Origin: an uncultured Oscillospiraceae bacterium
Lineage (GTDB): Bacteria; Bacillota; Clostridia; Oscillospirales; Oscillospiraceae
DNA length: 64,000 nt
Assembly: GCA_934561515.1 (NCBI GenBank)
Contig: CAKTGM010000002.1
Location: 75,845 to 139,844, forward strand
Direction of reading: 5' to 3'
Below, in pieces: positions 54,061 to 61,062 of this stretch (positions within the stretch are counted from its first letter, which is position 1; each line of letters begins with the position of its first letter). The position numbers and the translations under genes were made by a program. The notes under the pieces were generated by a model. The model was not told the origin of the DNA. It saw only the letters and a list, made by a program, of their open reading frames with translations, and did no database searches.

Positions 54061-55215
54061 ATGGAATTGACACAGGGCGTGCGCTTTGACGCTCTCGGAC
54101 TGACCGAAGAGGTGCAGCGCGCACTGAAAAAGAAGAATATCGAGGAGAGCACCCCCGTGCAGGCGGGCTGCATCCCGCCGATGCGCGAATGGAAGGACGT
54201 GATCGCCAAGGCTCCCACGGGCACGGGCAAGACCTTCGCCTTCGGCATCCCCATCATCGAGCACATCGAGCCGGGCAGCGAGGAGACCGAGGCGGTCATC
54301 TTAGCGCCCACGCGCGAGCTTGCCATGCAGATCACCGCCGAGCTGCGCGACCTCTGCGTATATCTTCCGGGCGTTCGCATCGTCTGCCTTTACGGCGGCG
54401 CGCCCATCGGCAAGCAGATCGACGCGCTCAAAAAGCACCCGCAGATCGTCGTTGCGACCCCCGGCCGCCTGAGCGACCACATGAAGCGCCGCACCGTCAA
54501 GCTTGATAACGTGAAGACCGTTGTGCTCGACGAGGCCGACCGGATGCTCGACATGGGCTTTATTCACGACGTGACGCGCATTTTGGACAAGCTCAAGAGC
54601 CGCCGCAACCTCGGTATGTTCTCCGCGACCATCTCGCGCGAGGTCATGGACATCAGCTGGATGTATCAGCGCGACCCCGAGGAGATCACCGTGCAGGCGA
54701 GGGAGGAGAACAAGCCCGACATTGCGCAGTACCGCATCGACGTGGGCCAGAACGACAAGACACACGTCATGGCGCAGATCATCCGCGCCGAGGGGCACGA
54801 GCGCGTGATGGCGTTCTGCAACACCAAGGGCATGGCCGAGCGGCTCAAGGCGTTCCTCATGATGGAGGGGCTGGACGTGGACTGCATCCACGGCGACATC
54901 CCGCAGAAAAAGCGCGAGGCGGTCATGGCGCGCTTCCGGCGCGGTGAGCTGCCGGTCTTTGTTGCGACCGACGTGGCCGCGCGCGGCATCGACGTGGACG
55001 ACGTGGACGCCGTCTTCAACTACGATGTGCCGCTCGAAAACGAATACTATGTGCACCGCATCGGCCGTACGGGCCGCGCCAAGCGCCGCGGCGTTGCCTA
55101 CACGCTCGTGTCGGACTATCCCTCCGGGATGCGTCTGGACGCGATCATCAAGTACACCGGCGGCGAGGTGAAAAAGGCGCACGTGGACGCCGAGGGCAAG
55201 CTCGTGACGGACTGA
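54061..55215 (+). CDS. DEAD-box RNA helicase
   Basis: The 384-residue protein has all DEAD-box motifs: Q motif TPVQAGCIP, I APTGTGKT, Ia PTRELAMQ, II LDEADRMLD, III FSATISR, IV VMAFCNTK, V VATDVAARGIDV and VI YVHRIGRTGRA. It has almost no C-terminal extension, so it lacks the RNA-binding tail of DbpA or CshA and resembles minimal cold-shock or ribosome-assembly helicases. An extended -10 (TGATATAAT at about 54012-54020) lies 40 bases before the ATG. Confidence 0.95.
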   Translation: MELTQGVRFDALGLTEEVQRALKKKNIEESTPVQAGCIPPMREWKDVIAKAPTGTGKTFAFGIPIIEHIEPGSEETEAVILAPTRELAMQITAELRDLCVYLPGVRIVCLYGGAPIGKQIDALKKHPQIVVATPGRLSDHMKRRTVKLDNVKTVVLDEADRMLDMGFIHDVTRILDKLKSRRNLGMFSATISREVMDISWMYQRDPEEITVQAREENKPDIAQYRIDVGQNDKTHVMAQIIRAEGHERVMAFCNTKGMAERLKAFLMMEGLDVDCIHGDIPQKKREAVMARFRRGELPVFVATDVAARGIDVDDVDAVFNYDVPLENEYYVHRIGRTGRAKRRGVAYTLVSDYPSGMRLDAIIKYTGGEVKKAHVDAEGKLVTD

Positions 55216-55239
55216 TTTTACCACTTGCTCTTTTGCATG

Positions 55240-55275
55240 AAAAAAGGAACCTTCCTTGCGGAAGGTTCCTTTTTT
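55240..55275. terminator. Bidirectional terminator after the helicase gene
   Basis: AAAAAAGGAACCTTCC, a four-base loop and GGAAGGTTCCTTTTTT form a near-perfect stem serving the convergent genes. Confidence 0.93.
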
Positions 55276-55312
55276 GCGCCTGATTGGGGGAGAGAAGAGC
55301 GCGATGATCGGC

Positions 55313-55834
55313 TCAGCGCTTTTTGCGGCGGTGGGCGTAGATGACGTCGACGCGGTCGATGGCGAGATCGTAGACGAAAAAGAGCACAAGGCCCGCCAGA
55401 ACGGTGGCTGCGAGCAGCCACGGCGCGCTCCCGGAAACCTCCTGCACCACAGCGGGCAGCTTGAACACGAAGAGAAGGAGCGCGTACAAAAGCCCCATCG
55501 TGACGGTGCAGAGCCCGAGCTTTGCCGCAAAGCGCAGCACGCGGGACGGTATCGCGTCGAATTTCGGCTTGAGCAGGGGATAATAGCCGAGAAAGCAGAA
55601 GACGAGCGATGCTTCCTTGTCCGCGCAGAGCAAAAGGCCGAGGAAGGCAGAGGCGGCAAAGCAGCTCCACGCATAGCTTGCCCGGCACTCCTCGCGCGCG
55701 ATGAGCAGCACCGCGGAGGCGAGAATGGGCCAGAAGTAGGTAGAGAGCGGCAGCACGCCGCTGAGCCACAAAAAGGCAACGGCGAGCGCGCAGAGCACGC
55801 CGCAGAGCGCAAGTTCATGCGTTTTCCTTGCCAT
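55313..55834 (-). CDS. Small multi-pass membrane protein of unknown function
   Basis: The 173-residue protein has five or six hydrophobic segments, starting RKTHELALCGVLCALAVAFL, and a basic C-terminus (YAHRRKKR). The overall pattern, a small hydrophobic protein with a short basic N-terminus, resembles ECF-type substrate-binding (S) components or their relatives, but no ECF ATPase genes are nearby and I cannot assign it. It follows the TIGR04255 gene with no space (stop to start three bases), so the two are probably co-transcribed. Confidence 0.72.
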   Translation of the reverse strand: MARKTHELALCGVLCALAVAFLWLSGVLPLSTYFWPILASAVLLIAREECRASYAWSCFAASAFLGLLLCADKEASLVFCFLGYYPLLKPKFDAIPSRVLRFAAKLGLCTVTMGLLYALLLFVFKLPAVVQEVSGSAPWLLAATVLAGLVLFFVYDLAIDRVDVIYAHRRKKR

Positions 55835-55836
55835 GC

Positions 55837-56625
55837 TTACAGATACTCAGGCTCCATCGCGTCGTGGAGCACGGTAGTGATGGCGTCGGAGAAGACCTGA
55901 TCGGCGTGGCCGTGCAGGGCGTTGAGCGTTTCGGGCACGGCGGCGACCTTTACCTTGGCGATGGAGTAAACATCCTGATCGAGAATGAAGCGAACCTCAT
56001 TTTCCTGCACGCGCTGGACCTGATTGCCGTTTCGGATGTTGCGCTGCACAAAGCCGGGGCCGGCGTGCAGCTTGAGCGCGGCCTGCGCGTCCAGCTTGCG
56101 CTCAATGTCGACCGAGCACTTGACGACGCTTGCCTCGTCAATGTCGTCCTCGTCGAGCACGCCGAGATAGGACGGCTGCAAAAGGTCGTTCCAGCGGCGA
56201 GGCGCAAGGCCGAGCTGCTCACGCGAGAAGGCGTTCACATAGCGAAGGCCCACACGGTCGAAGCAGGCGGGACGGTAGATCTTGATGAACTGGCCGAGCG
56301 GCTCGTCGAGCTTGGCGGCAAAATCCTCCCAGTGCGAGTAGCGCATCGTGGAAAGGGCGATGAAATCCTTCGTAAGGCTCAGCTTGTAGCCGCCGTCCTC
56401 GGAGAGAAAGGTGTGGTTGTTGACGTTTCTGGCGGCTGCGCCGTTCACGCCCGGCGCCTGCTCGACCTGGCACTGGTAGCGCGGGAAGGCGGCGCGGATG
56501 GTCTCCTGAAAGTCCGCAGGCTCGCGCGTGTCGATCGAGAGAATGGTGGGGAAGCGCAGCTGGCAGATGACCTCGATGAGCTGGCTCCTGCCGTAGCGAT
56601 AGTGACGGTTATCGGAAGAGATCAT
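55837..56625 (-). CDS. TIGR04255 family protein
   Basis: The 262-residue protein has the family's start (YGRSQLIEVICQLRFP), a central LSEDGGYKLSLTKDFIALST and the turn FDRVGLRYVNAF at about residue 130. The fold and function are unknown; homologues are widespread, usually as single genes. A consensus promoter lies 38 bases upstream of the ATG. The upstream side faces the broken SASP gene. Confidence 0.85.
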   Translation of the reverse strand: MISSDNRHYRYGRSQLIEVICQLRFPTILSIDTREPADFQETIRAAFPRYQCQVEQAPGVNGAAARNVNNHTFLSEDGGYKLSLTKDFIALSTMRYSHWEDFAAKLDEPLGQFIKIYRPACFDRVGLRYVNAFSREQLGLAPRRWNDLLQPSYLGVLDEDDIDEASVVKCSVDIERKLDAQAALKLHAGPGFVQRNIRNGNQVQRVQENEVRFILDQDVYSIAKVKVAAVPETLNALHGHADQVFSDAITTVLHDAMEPEYL

Positions 56626-56662
56626 AATGCAATACCTCCGGAAATTTTCAAATTGATTATAA

Positions 56663-56691
56663 ATTATAGAGGAAAGCGATTCGATTGTCAA
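56663..56691 (-). promoter_or_regulatory. Promoter of the TIGR04255 gene
   Basis: On the minus strand TTGACA (56691-56686), 17 bases, TATAAT (56668-56663): both hexamers match the consensus perfectly. Confidence 0.85.
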
Positions 56692-56823
56692 ATCGCGCGC
56701 GGTGAGCAAAACTTACCAGTGCAGCGCACGCATATCCGCGCGGATGCGAGTCAAACTACCCTTGCGATACCCAGAGCGCACAACAAACGACAAAAAGTCA
56801 TCAATCAAGAAGGAGAAACTATC

Positions 56824-56931
56824 ATGTCTGCTAAGAACAACAACAAGATCAATGTCCCCGAAGCCAAGGCCGCGATGAACAAGTTCAAGATGGAAGCCGC
56901 CGCCGACCTGCGTGTACCTCCACCATCTTAA
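56824..56931 (+). pseudogene. Alpha/beta-type small acid-soluble spore protein gene, truncated
   Basis: The frame starts MSAKNNNKINVPEAKAAMNK and continues to EAAADL, matching the N-terminal half of alpha/beta SASPs that coat spore DNA. A normal SASP would go on for about 35-45 residues with a GYNGDLTS-type motif. Here it changes abruptly at about 56,910 to RVPPPS and a stop. The lost half is not found in the rest of the window. The ribosome site (AAGGAGAAAC) is intact. This is the left junction of the acquired island. Confidence 0.88.
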
Positions 56932-56984
56932 AGATTACAGAAAAAATATTGCTGAAATTACTTAAAATCGACAAATTGACTCAC

Positions 56985-57029
56985 AAAAAGGGATACACCG
57001 TGCGTTTGAAGCATGGTGTATCCCTTTTT
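56985..57029. terminator. Bidirectional terminator at the start of the island
   Basis: AAAAAGGGATACACC and GGTGTATCCCTTTTT are perfect complements over 15 bases. It lies downstream of the minus-strand XRE gene and shortly after the SASP break. Confidence 0.88.
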
Positions 57030-57091
57030 TATGTCGGTGTATACATGAAGCAAAATAGCACGGATCACGATCTCATTCGTGTTCCGTGCTA

Positions 57092-57295
57092 TTACTCGTC
57101 CGGCAGATATTCAATGATGTCATTCAGCGTGCAGTTCAAAATTTTGCAGAGAGCTTCCAATGTGTTTGTGGATACAGATTCGTTGGATTTTAACCGGCGA
57201 ATGGTGGAACTGCTGATTTCGCCTTTGACCTGCAATGTGTATGTTGTTGCACCGCGCTCTTTCATGGTTCTCCAGAGCGGTTCATAGGAGATCAT
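57092..57295 (-). CDS. XRE-family repressor (HTH_26 type)
   Basis: The 67-residue product is one helix-turn-helix domain: ISYEPLWRTMKERGATTYTL, key features PLW and KERG, then ISSSTIRRLKSNESVSTNTLE as the recognition part and LCKILNCTLNDIIEYL. This is the short Cro/C1-like repressor type common on clostridial mobile elements. The ATG at 57295 has a GGGAGGGG site eight bases upstream. A perfect 22-bp palindrome lies between it and the divergent SLOG-like gene, so it probably represses both. Confidence 0.9.
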   Translation of the reverse strand: MISYEPLWRTMKERGATTYTLQVKGEISSSTIRRLKSNESVSTNTLEALCKILNCTLNDIIEYLPDE

Positions 57296-57325
57296 AGCAG
57301 CACCCCTCCCTTTACATATCTCCAT

Positions 57326-57373
57326 TATTGCCTATAATGAAGATGCAGCGTTATAGGCAATATTGCCTATAAT
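57326..57373. promoter_or_regulatory. Divergent operator: 22-bp perfect palindrome plus half-site
   Basis: The palindrome at 57351-57372 consists of TTATAGGCAAT followed by its exact complement; the string ATTGCCTATAAT occurs again at about 57327-57338. The right half contains a TATAAT (57368-57373) usable as the -10 of the SLOG-like gene, and the left copy fits the -10 of the XRE gene on the other strand. Confidence 0.82.
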
Positions 57374-57403
57374 ATTTTGGAAGGAAATGGGAGGGACTAT
57401 ACT

Positions 57404-57877
57404 ATGAGGGAATCAAAGAGCTGCTTCTTTATAGGTCATCGTGATTCCGATACCGAGATCTATCCTTCTCTCTTAGCTGAAGTCGAGCGCCATGTGACGG
57501 AATACGGCGTGACGGATTTCTTTGTGGGTCACTACGGTAGATTCGACCGCATGGCGGCGCAGGCAGTCAAGGAAGTAAAAAAGTGCCACCCCGAGGTACG
57601 CCTGATGCTGGTGCTGCCCTACCACCCCGCTGTCCGTCCCATCGAAACACCGAAGGGCTTCGATGGCACTTACTACCCCTGGGAGGACGAGCGTATCCCC
57701 AAGCGCCTTGCCATCATCAAAACCAACCAGCGCATGGTGGATACCTGCGATTATCTCATTGCCTTCGCTTGGCATTTCTTCGGCGGCTCCGGCCAGATCG
57801 TGGAGTACGCCCGTAAGCAGGAGGCGAAAGGATCGATCCATGTGACCAATCTGGCAGTAAAACCCGGTAGCGTCTAA
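57404..57877 (+). CDS. SLOG-like (YpsA/DUF1273-type) protein
   Basis: The 157-residue protein starts with SCFFIGHRDSDTEIYPSLL (key residues GHRD) and has FFVGHYGRFDRMAAQAVKEV, LMLVLPYHP and a C-terminal DYLIAFAWHFFGGSGQIVEYA with the G-G-S-G-x-x-x-E nucleotide-loop pattern of SLOG Rossmann-like domains. Such domains bind nucleotide-derived ligands and appear in mobile-element cargo. It is less AT-rich than the operon that follows, so this module may have a different origin. Its biochemical role is unknown. Confidence 0.8.
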   Translation: MRESKSCFFIGHRDSDTEIYPSLLAEVERHVTEYGVTDFFVGHYGRFDRMAAQAVKEVKKCHPEVRLMLVLPYHPAVRPIETPKGFDGTYYPWEDERIPKRLAIIKTNQRMVDTCDYLIAFAWHFFGGSGQIVEYARKQEAKGSIHVTNLAVKPGSV

Positions 57878-58093
57878 TTGGCCAGAAAAGTTGCAAAAAC
57901 ACCCATAAGACACCTGCTCAATTTTGACCGTTTTGGACTCTTCTGATCCGACAAGTGGCCTTACGGGTATCAAGGCCGCTCAAAGCCTTGGAAATACTGA
58001 GTTTTTTGCAAGCAGGAAATCAAATTTTCGCTGTTTGACCTTACTCTTATGCGGGGGCATCAAAGTCCCTTCAAAACTCTTGCGTCATTGTCC
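57878..58093 (+). other. Non-coding stretch before the peptide operon
   Basis: No gene is supported. GGCCTT and AAGGCC form a small hairpin at about 57955-57976. Two related segments (GGTATCAAGGCCGCTCAAAG and GGCATCAAAGTCCCTTCAAA) about 90 bases apart may be remnants of a recombination site. Nothing else was recognised. Confidence 0.4.
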
Positions 58094-58121
58094 TTGATTT
58101 TTTCTCGAATTATGGTATAAT
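58094..58121 (+). promoter_or_regulatory. Promoter of the peptide gene
   Basis: TTGATT (58094-58099), 16 bases, and an extended -10 TGGTATAAT (-10 hexamer 58116-58121), 50 bases before the ATG. Confidence 0.8.
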
Positions 58122-58171
58122 ATGAACAACAGATGTTCTTCTGTAAGTACTCAACAATTGGAGGATGCACG

Positions 58172-58351
58172 ATGAAAACTTTGGTGTTTGAAGAAGTAAC
58201 TGAGAACGAACTGTTCGCTGACTACACTGCTGGTTGCTCTGGAGATAGATCCGATTGTTGCACCAGAGTATGTACACGTGATAATTATGTGTCCACTGAA
58301 GCCGAATGGGGCAAGTTCCTTGAGGTCGAAGGCGGAGTTATCCAGTACTAA
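58172..58351 (+). CDS. Cys-rich 59-residue peptide, candidate precursor or carrier
   Basis: The peptide has a leader-like, acidic N-terminus (MKTLVFEEVTENELFADYTA) and a Cys-rich core with Cys22, Cys29, Cys30 and Cys34 (C-x6-CC-x3-C, in SDCCTRVCTRDNY). A C-terminal acidic segment ends with Gly54-Gly55 and four more residues, VIQY. GGAGG lies seven bases before the ATG at 58172; an in-frame upstream extension lacks a ribosome site. The gene has its own promoter and an intrinsic terminator right after it, the usual layout for RiPP precursors made in excess over their enzymes. The JAMM and two E1-like genes follow. I do not recognise a known RiPP class. The peptide might instead be a sulfur- or peptide-carrier exposed after Gly55. 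Confidence 0.8.
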   Translation: MKTLVFEEVTENELFADYTAGCSGDRSDCCTRVCTRDNYVSTEAEWGKFLEVEGGVIQY

Positions 58352-58373
58352 ACTATTTTGATACGGGAGCAAG

Positions 58374-58417
58374 GGGGTTGGCGCTACCATAGTGGGTGTG
58401 CCAACCCCTCTGTTTTT
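58374..58417 (+). terminator. Intrinsic terminator/attenuator between the peptide gene and its enzymes
   Basis: GGGGTTGGC (58374-58382) and GCCAACCCC (58400-58408) form a perfect nine-base stem with a 17-base loop, followed by TCTGTTTTT. The next start codon is only four bases on, so partial read-through would feed the enzyme genes. Confidence 0.82.
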
Positions 58418-58420
58418 AAT

Positions 58421-58888
58421 ATGAAAATTGATGTAATAGAGTTGCAAATAAGGAAGTCCCATACCATAGAGATTCCCGGCATGGACAGAAAAATCTACGG
58501 TGTTGAGTCTGCTGGTCCAATTTTTTGCCAGTCTATTGGCAGTTGCAATATCGAATATGTTGCTATGCTATCATTGGATAGTACAAATAAAGCAATCAAT
58601 TATTTTACGATTTCAATGGGCGGAATTAATGCGGCCAAAGTTTCTCTGTCACAGCTATTTAGAGCAGCACTTCTTTCCAATGCTTCAAAGATTATCGTAG
58701 CACATAATCACCCAAGCGGTGTTTTAGCCATAACAAACGAAGATATTGAAATGACTAAAAAAATTGCATTTCTCGCAAAATGCTTTGATATAGAACTAAT
58801 AGATTCTTTGGTCGTTTCAAGCGATAACGCAATTTCAATCCGAGAATATAGTGGAGAAATGAAGCATGAACAGCAGGACAATTTTTAA
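58421..58888 (+). CDS. Free-standing RadC-like JAMM metalloprotein
   Basis: The 155-residue protein is a RadC-type JAB/MPN domain: ISMGGINAAKVSLSQLFRAA and then IIVAHNHPSGVLAITNEDIE. His95, His97 and Asp108 with Thr105 fit the zinc motif H-x-H-x7-S/T-x2-D. Chromosomal RadC has an N-terminal helix-hairpin-helix region of about 100 residues that is missing here, so a DNA role is unlikely. JAMM proteins cut isopeptide bonds or trim ubiquitin-like carriers, so this one may process the adjacent peptide. The ATG at 58421 starts right after the terminator and lacks a clear ribosome site; a TTG at 58358 would run through the hairpin. It overlaps the next gene. Confidence 0.85.
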   Translation: MKIDVIELQIRKSHTIEIPGMDRKIYGVESAGPIFCQSIGSCNIEYVAMLSLDSTNKAINYFTISMGGINAAKVSLSQLFRAALLSNASKIIVAHNHPSGVLAITNEDIEMTKKIAFLAKCFDIELIDSLVVSSDNAISIREYSGEMKHEQQDNF

Positions 58889-59984
58889 AATTAAAGACTC
58901 GGTAGATTTGTTTCTAAGCAATGAAAAGTATATAATAGTCTATTTTATGAACTCGAGGCAAAGAAAAAGCTTTCGGGTAAATGACGATATGCTGCGTCTC
59001 TTTGAACTCATCGACGGAGAAAAAGACGTCCAAACATTACAGAGTATTATGCATGATGATTTTGAGATCGATCCCGAATGTACTTCTAGCATCCTTACTG
59101 CGCTTTTAAGAAGCAAAATCATAACAGAGGTTGTCAAGGAACAAAATATTCTACCTGATAACTTAGTAAGAAGATATTCCCGCCAGATAAACTATTTCTC
59201 CGAATTTTTAGAAGGAGAAATAGAGGGTATCAAGGCCCAAAAGAAGCTTATGGACACCCATATTCTTGTCTTTGGTTGTGGGGCTATTGGCGGGAATATA
59301 GCCATGGAACTTGCTATGGCCGGTATCGGCCATATTTCGCTCTATGACTATGACATTGTAGACGAATCGGATATTTCACGACATATTTTCTACCGAGATC
59401 AGTATTTAGGTCAACCAAAGGTTAAAGCTCTTGAAGCAGAATTGAAAGCAGTTAATTCTGAAATACAGGTTGTTACATACAACGACAGCATGAAACCAAC
59501 TTCAGATATTGAAAAGATCATTGAAACAGCTGATTTCATAGTTAATACCTTAGATGAACCTTATATTGGATATACTGCGTCAAAGATATCTAGAATATGC
59601 GTAAAGCATAAGAAGCCGCACTTTATTGCAGGAGGGTTTGATGCGCATCTTTCCAGTACTGGCGAATTAATCATTCCATATGTAACTCCCTGCGTCGAAT
59701 GCTACGCAGATCATTTTAAAGTTGCATTAGAGGGATGGAAACCCAAGAAGCATCCCGTCAAAAGCCGTTACACAGAAATAGGCGGGTTGGCCAGTGCATC
59801 GTTATTTTCTTCCTCTTATGCGTGCATCGAAATTTTAAAATATATTGCTGGATTAACAAAAATGGAGGAAGACTATAAAATCAGGGGTGAGTTTTTGTTC
59901 CATGATATGAGTCTCACATATCTTGATGTAAGCAAAAATCCTCATTGTCCTGTTTGTGGAGGTGTATTTGGAAATGAGACCTAA
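58866..59984 (+). CDS. ThiF/E1-like protein A with N-terminal PqqD/RRE-like domain
   Basis: The 372-residue protein has an N-terminal ~90-residue winged-helix-like region (SVDLFLSNEKYIIVYFMNS, RVNDDMLRLFELIDGEKDV) that resembles PqqD-type precursor-recognition domains. An adenylating domain follows with FGCGAIGGNIAMELAMAGIG (glycine loop at about residue 135) and YDYDIVDESDISRH. In active E1 proteins that last motif reads S-N-L-x-R-Q, so Asn and Gln are replaced by Asp and His here. A zinc tetrad is complete (CVECY at about 276-279, CPVCGG at about 362-365). The ATG has GGAGAA seven bases upstream and overlaps the JAMM gene. It may be the less active half of a pair with protein B. Confidence 0.88.
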   Translation: MNSRTIFKIKDSVDLFLSNEKYIIVYFMNSRQRKSFRVNDDMLRLFELIDGEKDVQTLQSIMHDDFEIDPECTSSILTALLRSKIITEVVKEQNILPDNLVRRYSRQINYFSEFLEGEIEGIKAQKKLMDTHILVFGCGAIGGNIAMELAMAGIGHISLYDYDIVDESDISRHIFYRDQYLGQPKVKALEAELKAVNSEIQVVTYNDSMKPTSDIEKIIETADFIVNTLDEPYIGYTASKISRICVKHKKPHFIAGGFDAHLSSTGELIIPYVTPCVECYADHFKVALEGWKPKKHPVKSRYTEIGGLASASLFSSSYACIEILKYIAGLTKMEEDYKIRGEFLFHDMSLTYLDVSKNPHCPVCGGVFGNET

Positions 59985-61062
59985 ACTTAATTCAACAGTT
60001 TCTGTTGTTAAGCTAAATGATCAAATCCTAGAATTTTTCAAAACAAACACCAGGCAGCAGGTCAGAATAAAAGTTCAAGATGATGCCATATTGCAGCTTG
60101 TAACCAGCCTTGATGGAGAAAAAGAGATTGACCAAATAGCAAAAGAGAAAAACATCGACCCCAGCGAATTGAAAGTCTTACTTGACTTTTTGCAGGGCAA
60201 AGGGATATTAGACAACGTCGAGCCTAAAAGCGATTTTTTTCACTACGAAAAATATCGAAGAGTTATACATTTCCTCTCTGAGTACTCTGTATCTCATGAG
60301 CATTTGCTTGAAATGTGGAAGAACATTAATTCTGCAACCGTTATGATTATTGGACTTGGTGCAGTCGGAACATGGGTAGCATGCAATCTTGCGGAAACCG
60401 GCGTTGGAAGACTAATCCTCATGGACGGTGATAATGTGGATGTTACAAATCTCCATAGGCAATATGGTTTCCGTGAAGAAGACATTGGAAAATATAAAAT
60501 AGATGCTCTCGAGCAAAGAATACATGAATATTCAAAAGATATTCAAATTACAAAAATCCCGAGATATCTCGAGAGTAACACCCTAGACGATGTAGGAGAA
60601 CCGGGAATTAACCTTATAATAAATTGTGCCGACAAGCCAAATGTAGATACAACTTCTCTTTGGATTGGCGAATATTGTATGAGGCACAATATTCCTCACA
60701 TTATAGGCGGAGGGTATAATATGCATCTGTCCTTGATCGGACAAACTGTTTTACCTGGTAAATCTGCCTGCGTAAAATGCTTTCAGAATCAATTAGAGGA
60801 AGAAAACAAAATCGATACTTCCGTGGTAAAAAAACTGGCAGTAAAGAACAGAAAAGTCGGTAGTTTTGCTCCTATGTGTTCGTTGATTGCTAGCATGGTG
60901 GGAATGGAAGCAGTTAAAGTACTGACCAAACATATCGAGCCATCAAATATCAATAGACGCGGGGAATTTGATATCTACACAATGGATATCAAATACAAAC
61001 CGTACGAAAAGAGGGATGACTGTGAATGGTGCGGAGAACATGGAAAATATTGTGGTGCATAA
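59974..61062 (+). CDS. ThiF/E1-like protein B with N-terminal PqqD/RRE-like domain
   Basis: The 362-residue protein has the same layout as protein A. A winged-helix-like N-terminal part (VVKLNDQILEFFKTNTRQQV, SLDGEKEIDQIAKEK) leads to an adenylating domain. That domain has MIIGLGAVGTWVACNLAETG (glycine loop at 127-132), the canonical DGDNVDVTNLHRQYGF and NCADKPNVDTTS, and zinc pairs CVKCF and CEWCG. The catalytic Asn, Arg and Gln are all present, so this one should form acyl-adenylates. E1-like enzymes in peptide natural products include MccB (microcin C7) and PaaA (pantocin). The start is not certain: ATG 59974 is 11 bases from GGAGG, and TTG 59968 is five bases from it. It overlaps protein A by 11 bases. 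Confidence 0.9.
   Translation: MRPKLNSTVSVVKLNDQILEFFKTNTRQQVRIKVQDDAILQLVTSLDGEKEIDQIAKEKNIDPSELKVLLDFLQGKGILDNVEPKSDFFHYEKYRRVIHFLSEYSVSHEHLLEMWKNINSATVMIIGLGAVGTWVACNLAETGVGRLILMDGDNVDVTNLHRQYGFREEDIGKYKIDALEQRIHEYSKDIQITKIPRYLESNTLDDVGEPGINLIINCADKPNVDTTSLWIGEYCMRHNIPHIIGGGYNMHLSLIGQTVLPGKSACVKCFQNQLEEENKIDTSVVKKLAVKNRKVGSFAPMCSLIASMVGMEAVKVLTKHIEPSNINRRGEFDIYTMDIKYKPYEKRDDCEWCGEHGKYCGA

Noticed and set aside
58358..58420. TTG start for the JAMM gene
   Set aside because: It would place the terminator hairpin inside the coding region and adds residues with no similarity to RadC.
58172..61062. Assignment to thiazole/oxazole (YcaO) or microcin C7-type pathways
   Set aside because: No YcaO protein is present, the peptide is far longer than the MccA heptapeptide and does not end in Asn, and two RRE-fused E1 proteins plus a JAMM protein do not fit either class.
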